Positions 11,141 through 23,388 of a stretch of DNA of 64,000 nt are shown here, in pieces. How positions within the stretch are numbered: the stretch's first letter is position 1; each line of letters opens with the position of its first letter. Source of the stretch: Arcuatula senhousia (Eukaryota; Mollusca; Bivalvia; Mytilida; Mytilidae); assembly GCA_963971305.1 (NCBI GenBank), contig OZ020303.1:38180106-38244105 (forward strand), written 5' to 3'. A program made the position numbers and the translations under genes. Below the pieces are notes generated by a model. That model searched no databases. It saw only the letters and a list, made by a program, of their open reading frames with translations, and was not told where the DNA came from.

Positions 11141-12820
11141 AGAAAATCCCATATTTGTCTACGTGTGAACGATGTCTACCGTAAAATATCTTGAGTGAAG
11201 AAAACAACCGTGGAACAACATAAGCCTGTGTTAGCAATTTTTGTGTCAAACGTGACGCTCTGCCAAGGAAATCGGTGTAAATCCCGCAAGCTCTGGATTA
11301 ACGAATCAACTGCGATACGAAATATCCATAAGCCGGAGCGGAGGGAATATTGTTACACAAAAAGAGAGAGTTGACGATTGGAAAGTTACCTTTGTTGAAA
11401 GTCTTCCTTTAGAGTTAATTTCGATATGTAGATCTTAATATCGAGCAGACTTCCTAGAATCAGTTGTGTCCTTTATATCAAGTTCTTGAGGATATATGAG
11501 AAAGTCACCAAATCGACAATTGTTCAGTGAAAGGACATCATCAATATAATGAAACATGAGGTTAAAAGAGAAATAGTTCTTTCAAATTCATCAGGATACG
11601 CATTTGATCCACACCATTTCTAGAATAACAACAATCGTAATATTTCTGGTAGCCGGATTTTATTGCCGTTAGTATTGAAGTCAACTGAACTGAAGAAGGT
11701 TTAGTGAAACATTTTGATGACCCTGCAATGAAGTGCTATTTGTATAGATTTTTATGTAATTTAGGAATTCAATACAGGGATGGAATGTCATCATTGTCAA
11801 GCACAAACAGATAGCCAAAAGTAGAAAATTAGTGATTTGTGATTAATATTTACTCCTTAGACAGGATTGTAGATATAATTGTGGTGCTAAGTTGATACAA
11901 TCAATCCCTAATTCAGCTGTCAAGCAGTCAATATGGTTTCTTGCACACAAAAACTGTTTTGTTTGTTGCTTTGTCTGCAGGTACAACATATTATTCATGT
12001 AAGGTGGACAGTGTTTCTACAACATCGGCGTTCTTAAAGATGAATGTTGCTTTAGTGCTCATTGAGCCCTTAAAAGAATCGATTCTTTTCAAAATCAATG
12101 AGTTATAGCTTTAACCCACTCTGAGAAAACGTCATTTTCTTTATCCTGTTCTTTCTTGGCCCATCTTCACTTAAATCCATAAATCAATAATTGTTTTAAA
12201 ATGGTGCCAGTTGATACGTCTAGGCTCACTATATGTTGACCCTTTAGCCAAAACATTGCGAAGTAAGTCATTTTCCATGATGTTCAGGTCACCAGTGATA
12301 ACGTGGCTTTTGCTTAGAGGTAGTTATTTTCGAAATCCCGCAACACTTGTATGTGGTTCAAACCTTGGGTGTAATAGTGGAAGTATAGGTATAAGAGATG
12401 ATTGGAATACTTTTGTCTTCGAAATAGAGAGAAATATGTGCAGATTTATGATATTTCCTTAATTTATGACATCGTAACCTTTGTTTGAAAAGGGAAGTGA
12501 GAAAAATAACGGTTGTTTTTACTATTTTCGTGTGGAACTCCGACAGGTTTGAATAAGCGGTTATAACCGATATGAAGAACAATAGCGTTTTGACGTAAGC
12601 GTTTTCACATAAGCAATCACATCAACATCAGAAATATTATGAGTCGTAAAAAGTTTCATTTCAGATCCCTCCTTATTTTAAGAAATAGTCAACACCAATG
12701 GTTACCTACCGCTAAACAAACCATAAGCAGTAAAATTTTGAATAACAAAAAAGCATAGCAAGACCTGAAAACTGAAGACTACATTAAGTTCCCTCTGACG
12801 ATCGATTGCTACACTGTCCT
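11141..12820. other. 1.7 kb without recognisable features
   Basis: ORFs at 12211-12462 (+) and 12358-12582 (-) overlap on opposite strands, are short and show no known motif or splice context. No tandem or inverted repeat was identified. Confidence 0.45.
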
Positions 12821-12825
12821 TTGCA

Positions 12826-13210
12826 GGGATCAGGAGGCGAATAAGCCTGCTTGCAGCGCTAAACTTGTCGGTAAAAGTTCACTTTAGAGCGCCCAGAAAC
12901 CTGACATCAAGCCAAGCTGCTAAGCCCTAAAAGCGACAGTGATATGTGCCCCAGGTGGTTGAGAGGGACAGCCCTGTCATAACGAACGCCAAATATCTGA
13001 CCGCAAACCATAGTGGGTCAGCGTGTACGGAGTGTGCCACGCTCCGTTCACGTAAAAGATTCATTTTGGACCGCAAAGTAGAGTACCACATTAACTATTT
13101 TTTTCCCTACTAACTTCTCCCGTTTTCGAGTGGTTTTCAAATTAACAGCTCCTGTTTTCTACCCCATTCCATGTCCTGCCTCCCATCATGTGTAGACGCA
13201 ACCAGATTTT
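12826..13210 (+). mobile_element. SINE-like retroposon, diverged copy (family S)
   Basis: Shares with 52615-53091 and 55911-56438 the blocks GGCGAATAAGCCTGC, CAGCGCTAAACTTGTCGG, GAAACCTGACATC, CCAGGTGGTTGAGAGGGACAGCCC, GACCGCAAACCATAGT and GTGCCACGCTCCG. The left boundary begins around GATCAGGAGGCG; the tail and target duplication are not clear in this copy. Confidence 0.75.
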
Positions 13211-13244
13211 CGACAGATTAAATCTATTTATGTGAAACTGTATA

Positions 13245-14002
13245 AAGGGTTGGTTATATCCGAAACGGGTAAGTGTCCCAACTAGTATGACCTAATTTCA
13301 GGTTAGAGTTTTTATGCCCCGCCAACTTTGTTGGGGGCATATAGTTTTTCGGTCCGTTCGTCCGTCCGTCCTTCCGTCCGTCCGTCCGTCACACTTTAGT
13401 TTTCCGCACTTTTTTTCGACATCCTTGCATATATTCAAAAGATTTTTGGTATGTGAGTCTACCATGATGAGTTACAGGTTAAGTTCGAGTTTCGTTCCGG
13501 TCCACTGATTTTGTTCTAAATTACGGCCCTTGAACTTAGCAAATTTTGTAAAAATAAGTTTTCCGCACTTTTTTTCCACATCCTTGCATATATTCAAAAG
13601 ATTTTTGGTATGTGAGTCTACCATGATGAGTTACAGGTCAAGTTCGAGTTTCGTTCCGGTCCACTGATTTTGACCTAAATTACGGCCCTTGAACTTAGCA
13701 AATTTTGTAAAAAAAAAAGTTTTCCGCACTTTTTTTTCACATCCTTGCATATATTCAAAAGATTTTTGGTATGTGAGTCTACCATGATGAGTTACAGGTC
13801 AAGTTCGAGTTTCGTTCCGGTCCACTGATGTTTACCCAAATTAGGGCCCTTGGACTTAGCAAATTTGGTAAAAATAACAGTTTTATTTTATTTGCCAGCG
13901 GGGCATCAGTGTCATCTTGACACATTACCTTGTTCATTGTCAGTCACCATAGGTAAGGGTTCAAGATTGTGAGAAATATTTGCCGAGGGTTTCGTCACTT
14001 TC
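13245..14002 (+). repeat. Dispersed repeat H, left part of a copy interrupted twice
   Basis: It begins GGTTGGTTATATCCG ... GGTAAGTGTCCCAACTAGT, is interrupted by the 163-bp-array element at 13312-13908, resumes with CACCATAGGTAAGGGTTC and stops at GTTTCGTCACTTTC (14002). The missing continuation is found 33 kb away at 47021-47100. Nesting order is therefore repeat H first, then the array element and the 33-kb element. Confidence 0.8.
13312..13908. mobile_element. Element with ATGCCCCGC/GCGGGGCAT ends and 163-bp tandem units
   Basis: Begins TTTATGCCCCGCCAACTTTG and GGGGGCATATAG, with a (GTCC)n run, and ends GCCAGCGGGGCAT. Three nearly identical units containing CACATCCTTGCATATATTC, GTGAGTCTACCATGATGAG and GGTCCACTGA start near 13399, 13557 and 13722. 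A partial relative may occur near 27250-27330. It interrupts repeat H, as shown by the continuous copy at 5200-5420. Confidence 0.8.
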
Positions 14003-14004
14003 TA

Positions 14005-14073
14005 TACTCCGGGTCACCCTCTCTGTGATCACGATGTTTTTGAGATTTTGTAAACATTTCACAAAACATACCT
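14005..14073 (+). repeat. Left terminal inverted repeat of the 33-kb element
   Basis: The outermost 16 bp pair with 47003-47018, and the inner block 14048-14073 pairs with 46939-46963 after a 12-bp offset. The intervening bases are only weakly similar, as expected for an old element. Confidence 0.7.
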
Positions 14074-14074
14074 T

Positions 14075-15600
14075 AAAAATAATGGCCATCTTTTAAAACA
14101 CGGCCGTCCAAGACGGTCCAACATAGTTATAGTGATAGAAACCCTTATATGTCGGCACACGGACACTTTATTTACATGTCTACGAGAGATTTCTATAGTA
14201 AAGACGCCATCTTGTTTTGGTCCTCAAAGGGGTCGGGATCTATTATTATTTCGAGTTAACGTCACCAAATTCCGCGTGACGTTTGGAACGGCGGCTAAAG
14301 GGACGTTACTCTTGTTGAATTTGGTGTTAAAAAATCGAGACTTTCAACGTAAAAATAGGAATATCTCATACAATACACAACTTTTTCCGCAAAACCTGAT
14401 GTTTTTGAATCCCTTGATGGATTTTGAATATTTTTGCGGGGAGGGGGTTAGCATGGTTAGGAATTCTATCAGCTTGACAATAGCAACTAATTCTAGCCCT
14501 AGCGTATTTTTCTCTTTTGGAAACGACAGGAATAAAATAGATCCTAAAATCGTACAACTTTTATTTTAACTGTTCTTTATTGGTTATACAATGCTAGACT
14601 GTAGTCAATGATTCCCAAAATATTGCAAACTGAGTTGTTCCTTTGATAAACTCGCCGCGCTGTTTTTCTCCCACATGGCACTATGAACAAAATATTGATA
14701 TATATAAAGGCATGTCCCTGTACTCGCCAGTCATTTTGCCAGTCGGAACATTGATAGTAATTCAATAAAAACAACAAGCGATATTAAATAATGCCATTAT
14801 TCAGAAATTTTAATGAAACATGATCAAATTGAATCGTTTAAAGACATCGTTATACTCAGAGGAGAGTATACTCAGAGGAGAGTGAAATTTGTTCCTAAAA
14901 AAGAACAAATACAAATTAATTTAGAATATTTATTCAAACCCAACACAGACTTTCCTTGCTCAAGTACATTGCCTCGAACGGATCAGATTTCTAGTTTTAT
15001 AAACGATAATTCGTATTTTTTTTGGGTAGGGGTGATGATGATGAGTAAATGAACTCATGAAACCTGCGTTCATCATTACCAAAGTTGTCGGGTTTTTTTT
15101 TTTTTTTTGAAATATTTTATCATGTTCGGAATATATTTTAAAATCGAGTAACATATGGATGCGTATTGAATTATGTATCGCAAACCCAAACATGCTTGAG
15201 TTTAAGTACTGAGTGATGGGCATTAGAATGTCAAAAACTATACTATACAGGGACAGAACCAGTAGACAAACGAAAAGCAACGCAAACTATAAAATCGTAA
15301 CGAGCGTGTTTCAGAAAGGCAAGTAGTTCATGTTTGTTGCAACACAGATGCGGCTATATGTTATTCAGTTGGTAAATTTCCAACCCTGCATGGTCGGTGG
15401 TTTGAACTTACCTAAACCGATAAATCTGACTGTCATGCGCATCGAAAATGAATGTTAAAAAAAGTAGATTTTTTTCTACATAATTATAGATTGATTTTGT
15501 ATTATGCTGTCTATTAACTTCTCAGATTTATTTCCTCTCTGTTATATTTCTTGCCTGTGATGACAAGCAAGATATCACTTCTTAGCACGATTACCATAAA
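14075..15600. other. Left interior of the 33-kb element, no gene recognised
   Basis: The 145-residue ORF at 14132-14569 is overlapped by antisense ORFs and has no motif. 15190-15290 resembles part of family P (GGGCATTAGAATGTC). An 18-bp T run at about 15092 is low complexity. Confidence 0.45.
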
Positions 15601-15990
15601 CATGTCGTTGTTTTACATTTTTACTCGATATGAGATGTGAATTGTGTTACTATCGGCATACCAAGTTTCGTCAACTAACGTTCAAAAGTTTCAGTCAGAG
15701 GACTTGTGTCCACAAGCTGTTGATTCAGGATTTTCCGCAAAGTTTCTTAGTTCAAAGAGCCATAACTTACACCAAAATTGGCAATAAAAAAATCCTGGAA
15801 ATGTGCACAACAGTCAATTACATATGATGTTTTTCTTGCATACCAAGTTTCTTTAACTTCTGTTTAGAAGTTTAGAAGTTTCGGAGGAGTTGTGTTCACA
15901 AACTATGATCACAGACGGACTGCATGACTAACCATTCAAAAACATTATACCTTCCGCACTAAAGTTGCATGTTTGTTGCATGAGGTATTA
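15600..15990. repeat. Dispersed repeat with GTGTTACTATCGGC
   Basis: The block ACCAAGTTTCGTCAACT ... AAAAGTTTC ... GTCCACAAGC is repeated at 15841-15910 in diverged form, and the right edge has CACAGACGGACTGCATGACTAACC. This is the usual layout of a short array ending in a GACGGAC run. Non-coding; the 65-residue ORF is chance. Confidence 0.55.
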
Positions 15991-18900
15991 TAATAAAATC
16001 AAAGTACTGAAAGTACTGGTAGCCGGGGTAATCTACATAATTTAAATTGTTTATTTGAAGCAAAACTAAAAATTAAAAGCTACTTTTTGTGTAAAAGGGA
16101 TTTTCACAAGGATTCCAATGAAAAAAAGATTTTGAAAATCGAACCAAAATAAAAAAGTTGATTTTATAGGCGTGGCCTGTCTTTGGTCCCCTGAGCAATG
16201 TAACGGTGCAATGTATATAAAAACCATTGAAATGTTAAGTTGACAGAATATAATGAGGAATTCAATAAAAAAGAATTTTAAAAATTAATGAATAATAAAA
16301 ATCCTACAGCCGTTTTGTCAATACACCCATTTTAGCCTTTTGGCCACAAACCCCAAATACCCTCTCCTTCAGTGGAAATATTGTAGTGCATCTTGAAAAT
16401 AAATATATTCAGTGGTTCTAAAGATCGAAAATTTGGTTGATTAAAAATTTTCAATGAAATATTACATGGTCGAGAAACAATTTACAGAAAATTTATTTTT
16501 AAGCCTTTTTTTCAAAATCAATTATGGTAAATATGACTAAATTCTTCTTTAAAGAACCGTTTACAGAACCATTTTATCTGAACAAATAAAGAGGTTATGA
16601 GGATTTGAACTTTGGGTAAATTATCCTGTCCATTGCTGTGTATTGCCATCCAGTTTGACACTTAATGAGATGCAAATTAGTGAATATGCCATCACTAATG
16701 AGTTCGGCGAACACTCCTATAAAAGAAATATCAATCCGCTTTGTATTCTTAAATAATTATTTCGCATCAAAAAGGCGTCTTACCTTCTTGTTCAAAATTT
16801 GAACATTACATAAATAAGTTTTGAAACATAATTGCGAGTAAAGCGACGAAAAAACAGATCTGATAAAGGAACTACATTGCAAGCGTGTATTGATATTTCA
16901 ATTGATAGGTTTTTGGTGAACCGCCGGAAAAACCATCTGATGGCTTACTGAAAGGCTATCGTAGCTATAGCCGTGGCTAATCGCTAGCTAAAAATACTAA
17001 TTCATATTTGTATATGGAATCTAGTAAACTGATACTTTGGATTACTGTTACCATTTCAAGTGATTGTTACCTCATTTTGGGGGTACTTTCAACAGCATTC
17101 GTATTGGTCAACTATTAATTCTTACTAAGTTACCTTTTTTATCTATACAACACATCAAATTCAAAATTACTTATTGTTGAAAACACCATTTTGATACCTC
17201 ATAACTGTACAAAACCATGACATCAATTTTCCAAAAAAATCAGAAATCTGAGTTTCAAATCAAAAACTGAGCAAATACCTACTCTTTATTAGTATGCAGA
17301 TATCCTATATTTTAGTAAGCACCAATTAAAATCATATGTACATGTACTTCGTGTGCGTTGTATGCACAAACAAAACTTCTTTTAGGACCAACTTTAGTGA
17401 AAAATGACAACACAATAACTGAACGAATATTAACTGAGACAAAATAAAAAAAATGTGTGACTTATTACCATACATTTTATTGTACATAATTACTCAAAAT
17501 TACATGTAACTGATCAAGATTATCTTCTGTTGAGTAAATTAATAATGTGTAAGAGTTATCTTTCTTTACTTATAATTTTATTTAAAGTCTATTGGTATTT
17601 CAATCCCAAAAAAGTGTCTAACATGGCTTGCGCTGGTTTTGCATTATTTGCTTGTGTATACTTTTTGGTAAGAGGGCTTCATAACTGGTGCATTTTTGGT
17701 GGTAAGCAAGTTTTTTATTCCAAATACTCCATTTATTCTGAAAAGAAAAAAATAAACTAAAATAAAAAAAGCATATATTAAATATAAAGTAACAAACTTG
17801 ATATACTAAGTATGTACACATACATGTACCTGTAAAAACATTACATGTAAATCAAATTATAAAAAACAAGGAATCTGAGCTACTGCTCACTCAGTATACC
17901 CATGCTACCCCCAAAATGAACTATGTCGGTAAACAGGAAGTAGCTATTATAGCCCTTTTGAAAAAGTCACTCGGAATTCCGATTCTGATTCTTTTATTTT
18001 CATTTTTGCAAGAGTAGTTTCCATTTGTGGGTCGGCCTCATGGTGTGAACAACGTTGAGCTAAGGAAAAAAATCAATTTATCCCTAACTGGTTTGGAGTG
18101 AAGTCTTAGATGTAAACGTATGTTTTAGTAGTTTTAGACTTTTGCAATAAGATTTAAAATGTTTTAACAAGTTGACGAATTTAGTTAATTTCAACAGCTT
18201 TTCAATGGCCAGGCCGACCCGGAAGTCGTTAACCTGTAGTGCACAAGTAAAAGCTTTCTCATGTCTGCACGTCCAGAAAATACTTTCTAAAAAGGACTAT
18301 ACAGACCTCATTTTGATACTCGCAATAAAGGACCTCACACTGAATTCTCATACCAAATTTTAAGTCACTCTGATATGTATTTGCTGAGAAAAAATGTTAC
18401 GAAAATTTTCAACAATTGACTAGTAATGTAGAAAATTGAATATGTCAGTAAACAGGAAGTAGTCGCAATAAAGGACTTCAGACATGTATCAGGAAACGCA
18501 CATATTTTTTTAGTTTGGCCTCTTTTTTTGCATTAATTTCATCATGATCTATGATCTTTCATTTAATATTAAACATGTTAAAATTTGTATGAAAATCAAG
18601 AAAAAATCTTATCACATATTATACTATAGTCATATATTTATTTTTACAATTCAGTGTTCTCCCCAGAAAATTTTGATAGCACTGTGGCGTTATTTATTGG
18701 ATTTTCAAATAGCAATGTTATCTAAGATATGAGTTATTTATTTGCATCTGTTGTCTTAATAAATTTATAAAAAAACTATTCTGTAGCTATTTAACAATAA
18801 AATCTTCCAATCTCTAAATTTCAAAAACACTATCAGCAATCAAATTAGAGAATGTATCTAATTGAACAGTCGTCAGCACATTTTCAATACTTAATAATTG

Positions 18901-19654
18901 ATCAGATGATTGAAGAAGTGTAGTTTTTAAAACAAATATCTAAAAAGATTATTGTTTTTAAAAGAAAAAGAAAACTGGCTATTGATAAACTTAGATAATA
19001 ATTTATAATTGCAAGTAGAACATATTTTGGTATAAATATGAGTTATTAGCTTAAAAATGCAAATAAATAATTTTTAGGGGAAATAACTCTGTACTACATA
19101 TATGTATTATATAAATTATTAAATATGTCTTATCTTTTCTAGTATTTTTAATTGATATTTACCAAATTTGCAAACTTCTTCCAACCATTTAACTGGTGAC
19201 AGCAAATACTTGTACACCTCTTTCAATACATTTAATTAATTTTTGTGTAAACATTTTGAAATTTAGAAAAAAAAAAAAAAATTTTGTTAGAGCTCAAGAT
19301 ACATGTTATATAAGTAGATATGTTACTTTAATGTTGACCAAACATTTTTCATTTTATTATTATTTTTTTCATTGTAGTTTATTTACCGCTTACATTTCCT
19401 GTTTCTTGTCGATCGATTAAGATTTACTTATATCTTAATCTTTTTTTAAATTTTGTTATTCCTATTGTTATCATAGTACTTAGTTAATTTACTGCTTACA
19501 TTTCATGTTTTATAACCTCACATATGCATTATTTATCATTGATAAGCATACATGTATTTTAACTTAGTAATGTAAGTTAGATCTAATATACTCTTTAGAC
19601 ATTTACAAGTCTAAAAAACAATTCACTGATTTTTGGGTTTTCTACAATTCTTTC
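15991..19654. other. 3.7 kb AT-rich interior, no gene recognised
   Basis: Short ORFs on both strands have low-complexity translations. The last several hundred bases may include the 5' UTR of the LINE that starts coding at 19655, but its 5' limit could not be placed. No ORF1-like (gag) frame was seen. Confidence 0.45.
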
Positions 19655-22600
19655 ATGAAACCAAAAGAAAACATTCTTACTAAACCACTTAAATCAGCCT
19701 TATGGAATATTGAAGGCTTTACTGTAGATAAAATTAATGATCCTTATTTTTTATCAGTCATTTCTGATTTTTATTTAATAGGCCTAATTGAAACCTGGAC
19801 CAATGATACAGACTTAAATTTAGATATTTCTGGTTTTCAGATGATAGGAAAAAGTAATAGAACCAAACATAAAAAAGCCAGAAGAAACTCAGGCGGCATT
19901 ATTTTATATGCAAAAAACGCCATAGCTAAAGGAATCAGTAAACTAAAAAAATCACATTCAGACATCCTTTGGGTTAAGCTTGACAAAACCTTTTTTCATT
20001 TAGATAAAGATTTATATATTGCTACTATTTACATCTCTCCAGAAAGTTCTTCTTATAATAATGTATCTGGTATTGAACCAATCTATGAACAGCTACTTTC
20101 TGATGTCACTAAATACTCCGCTTTGGGGCACATTCTAGTCCAGGGTGATTTTAATGCCTATACTAATAAGAAACCTGATTTTGTTTTTAATGATAATCAT
20201 TCAAATCAAGATGATTTGCTTTATGTTTCTGATCAAAATATGCCAAGGAATAATCTTGATCTCAAACTTCTCAACAATAGTGGTAAAATTTTACTGAATC
20301 TATGTAAAGAGTCTGGCCTCAGAATTTTAAATGGTAGAACTGTAGGTGATTTACAAGGAAAATTCACATGTTTTACATACAATGGATGTAGTGTAGTAGA
20401 TTATATGCTTGCTTCTAAAGATTTGATTAATGTTATTTCTGAATTTAATGTACACAACTTAACTTCATTATCAAATCACTGTATTTTAAGCTGTTCATTA
20501 CTTGCTTGCTTTATTCCACAGAATAAACAACAACTGCCACTGGATCCAATACCCAATAAATTTATATGGTCCCCTGAAGCTATTCAACTCTATAGTAAGA
20601 ATACTAACAGTAAGGAAAGTATTTCCAAATTGAAAAGGTTTTTAGAAACAAATTTTAACAGCATTGACAATGCATTATCAACCTTTAACTCAATTCTATA
20701 TGATAATGCATCAAAATCTGCTAAGTTGGTGCAGAGACCCCAGACCCACAATAAAAAAGCTAAAAAATCAAATAGAAAACCTTGGTTTTCTGAATCTTGC
20801 AGAGAACTTCGAGTATCTGTCAAAAACTATGAAAAACTAGTTAACAAATATCCCTATAATGCAGAATATAGAAAAAAATTCTACAGTCTTAGATCTAAAC
20901 TTAGACGCTTAAACAAATATGAAGAGAAAAAATACTATCAATCTACAATCTCACAACTGAACTCATATGAAAAAGACCCAAAAACGTTTTGGAATATTAT
21001 AAACAAACTCAACAACCAAAAACTTAGAAATAATAATTCTGATGAATTTCTGCCCCGGGAAGATTTTTTAAACTTTTACAAAAAATTAAACACAGATGAC
21101 AATAACCATAACAATTTTCAAGCACAAATAATGAGAGAATTCAACGATATTAAAAATAATAACTCTAATAGAAATCAATCAAATATTCTCAATTCTGAAA
21201 TAACATGTGAAGAAATCTTGTCAGCTATTAAATCTGTAAAAAATGGTAAAAGTACCTCTGCTGACATGATTTCTAATGAGATGCTTAAAAATGCTACTTC
21301 AGCTTTATTGAAACCACTTTATAAGTTATTTAATTTGATTTTTAGCTCAGGTCAATTTCCTGGAGCATGGAACGAAAGTTTCCTTGTTCTTTTACATAAA
21401 AAAGGAGAAAAAATAGATCCTGGAAACTATAGAGGTATTTCAATAAGTTCAAACTTAGGTAAATTATTCAATAAAGTCTTGTATTATAGACTTGTTAAAT
21501 TCATGGATAATGAAAATCTTATAAGCAAAAACCAAATAGGATTCAAAGAGAAATGTCGCACAAGTGATCATATTTTTACTCTTAAATCTGTTATAGACCA
21601 ATATAAAAACAACAAACAAAAAGTCTTTACTGCTTTCATAGATCTAAAGAAAGCATTTGATACTGTATGGAGAACTGGATTATTTTTTAAACTAATTAAA
21701 GGTAATATACCTCAAAATATATTCAACATTATTCAATCAATGTATACTAATACAACTACTCGAATCAAATTCTCTGATGGATTAAGTCCAGCCTTTCCAT
21801 CAGAGAGGGGAGTCAAACAAGGCGATGTTCTAAGTCCCCTGCTTTTTAACTTTTTCATAAATGACCTGGTAAATAAGCTTGACAACTGTTCAACAGATCC
21901 AGTGGTTGTTGGTGATATACCTTTAAATATTTTATTATACGCTGATGACATTGTTATACTGTCAAAGAGCCAAGAAGGCTTACAGAAAAGTCTTGATATT
22001 TTAAATGAATATTGTTTATCATGGAAATTACAAGTCAATACTGACAAATCAAAAATTATGGTATTTAATTCAAATGGTAAAACATTTTTAAAACATTTTA
22101 CATTTAATGAAACACTGCTTGAAACTGTTACAAGTTATTGCTACTTGGGTATAACTTTAAAGTACAATGGTAACTTTTGCCTTGCTGTAGACAGTCTTAT
22201 GGAAAAGGCCAGAAAGGCATATTTTAAAATTAAGAAAACAATTGGTCTTAACAATGCATGTAAACTTTTAGAAAAACTTTTTGATAGTCTAGTTTCCCCA
22301 ATCCTTTTATATGGATGCGAAGTATGGGGTATTGACTTCAAATTTAAAGATTCAGATTCATTTGAAAAATTACATATAAAATTCATAAAAGAAATCTTAG
22401 GAGTTCACTGCAGAGCATCAAATGATGCATGCCGTGCTGAACTCAACAGAGTACCACTAAAAAACAAGATAATATTTTCATCAATAAATTTTCTTCAACA
22501 TATTATCTCATCTGAACACTCATTAATAAATAATGTATTTAAAAAGTCTCAAAATTCAAGCCCTTGGTTTAAAAAAATTAAAAATATTTTAAATGATCTT

Positions 22601-23125
22601 GGAATGTCATTTATAGCAAATGATTTAAACTTTTTAAAGAGCAATCTAAACCAAATTAAACAAAGAATAAACGACCAATGTTTTCAAAATCAACAATCTA
22701 ATATAAATAAATCTGAAAAATTAGATTTCTTCAGAAAAGTCTACAGCATAGGCAAGAGGGCACCATACGTAGATATTTTGCAAAATAGAAATGATAGAGC
22801 TGCAGTATGTAAGATACGAATAAGCTCTCATACATTAATGATTGAAAGAGGAAGACATCTCCAAATTCCCAAAAATTTAAGACTATGTAATTTGTGTAAT
22901 TCTGACCAGATTGAAGATGAAAATCACTTTTTATTTTATTGTCCAAAATATAAACAATTAAGAGAAACATTTCATGATAAGTTATTAAACATTTTTCAAA
23001 CCAAGAAGCATTTTTATTCCAAAAAGGTATATGACATTAACTTTCTCTTAAATAACACTTCATATACAATACTAAAATTAACTTCCTCTTTCATATCTGA
23101 TGGATTAAATATGAGAAAAAACTAA
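19655..23125 (+). CDS. Intact non-LTR retrotransposon polyprotein: APE-type endonuclease + reverse transcriptase
   Basis: One uninterrupted 1156-residue frame. Residues 15-280 are an exonuclease-endonuclease-phosphatase domain: WNIEG (Asn18), GLIETW (Glu46), VQGDFNA (Asp165, Asn167), VVDY (Asp249) and SNHCIL (His275). Residues 515-860 are the reverse transcriptase: ISISSNLGK, FIDLKKAFD (Asp663), GVKQGDVLSPLLF and LYADDIVIL (YADD 762-765). A C-terminal zinc-knuckle-like motif C-x2-C-x9-H-x4-C occupies 1078-1096. It acts by nicking target DNA and reverse transcribing its own RNA onto the nick. Odd: the usual SDH of the endonuclease reads SNH. The clade is not assigned; absence of ORF1 could be real or mean 5' truncation. 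An intact frame implies recent insertion. Confidence 0.97.
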   Translation: MKPKENILTKPLKSALWNIEGFTVDKINDPYFLSVISDFYLIGLIETWTNDTDLNLDISGFQMIGKSNRTKHKKARRNSGGIILYAKNAIAKGISKLKKSHSDILWVKLDKTFFHLDKDLYIATIYISPESSSYNNVSGIEPIYEQLLSDVTKYSALGHILVQGDFNAYTNKKPDFVFNDNHSNQDDLLYVSDQNMPRNNLDLKLLNNSGKILLNLCKESGLRILNGRTVGDLQGKFTCFTYNGCSVVDYMLASKDLINVISEFNVHNLTSLSNHCILSCSLLACFIPQNKQQLPLDPIPNKFIWSPEAIQLYSKNTNSKESISKLKRFLETNFNSIDNALSTFNSILYDNASKSAKLVQRPQTHNKKAKKSNRKPWFSESCRELRVSVKNYEKLVNKYPYNAEYRKKFYSLRSKLRRLNKYEEKKYYQSTISQLNSYEKDPKTFWNIINKLNNQKLRNNNSDEFLPREDFLNFYKKLNTDDNNHNNFQAQIMREFNDIKNNNSNRNQSNILNSEITCEEILSAIKSVKNGKSTSADMISNEMLKNATSALLKPLYKLFNLIFSSGQFPGAWNESFLVLLHKKGEKIDPGNYRGISISSNLGKLFNKVLYYRLVKFMDNENLISKNQIGFKEKCRTSDHIFTLKSVIDQYKNNKQKVFTAFIDLKKAFDTVWRTGLFFKLIKGNIPQNIFNIIQSMYTNTTTRIKFSDGLSPAFPSERGVKQGDVLSPLLFNFFINDLVNKLDNCSTDPVVVGDIPLNILLYADDIVILSKSQEGLQKSLDILNEYCLSWKLQVNTDKSKIMVFNSNGKTFLKHFTFNETLLETVTSYCYLGITLKYNGNFCLAVDSLMEKARKAYFKIKKTIGLNNACKLLEKLFDSLVSPILLYGCEVWGIDFKFKDSDSFEKLHIKFIKEILGVHCRASNDACRAELNRVPLKNKIIFSSINFLQHIISSEHSLINNVFKKSQNSSPWFKKIKNILNDLGMSFIANDLNFLKSNLNQIKQRINDQCFQNQQSNINKSEKLDFFRKVYSIGKRAPYVDILQNRNDRAAVCKIRISSHTLMIERGRHLQIPKNLRLCNLCNSDQIEDENHFLFYCPKYKQLRETFHDKLLNIFQTKKHFYSKKVYDINFLLNNTSYTILKLTSSFISDGLNMRKN

Positions 23126-23388
23126 GTTTATAATCTTTCTGTTTTATTCATATTATTATACTATAACTGTTATAAAGGTTATTGCAAACACAATGCTTAT
23201 AAAATCAATAAGTATCATATGTTATCATATAAATATTACATATATATACAATAAGTATACACATGCAATGGCATACATATTAATTGTCAGGTTAAACATG
23301 TATTGTATTCTTTATATGTCACTTTATATAGGCCTTAACCATCTATTGTAGTTGAGTTTGAGCTAATAAAATTATTCTATTCTATTCT
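19655..23388 (+). mobile_element. Non-LTR retrotransposon (LINE) copy with 3' UTR and TTCTA tail
   Basis: The coding frame is followed by a 260-bp 3' UTR ending AATAAAATTATTCTATTCTA, that is, a polyadenylation-like hexamer and a short (ATTCT)n tail at 23366-23388. Such short pentanucleotide tails are seen in several invertebrate LINE clades. The 5' limit and target duplication were not resolved. It lies inside the 33-kb element, so it inserted later or was carried. Confidence 0.85.

Noticed and set aside
14132..14569. 145-residue ORF near the left end as a transposon gene
   Set aside because: No motif, antisense overlaps, no splice context or codon-like bias.
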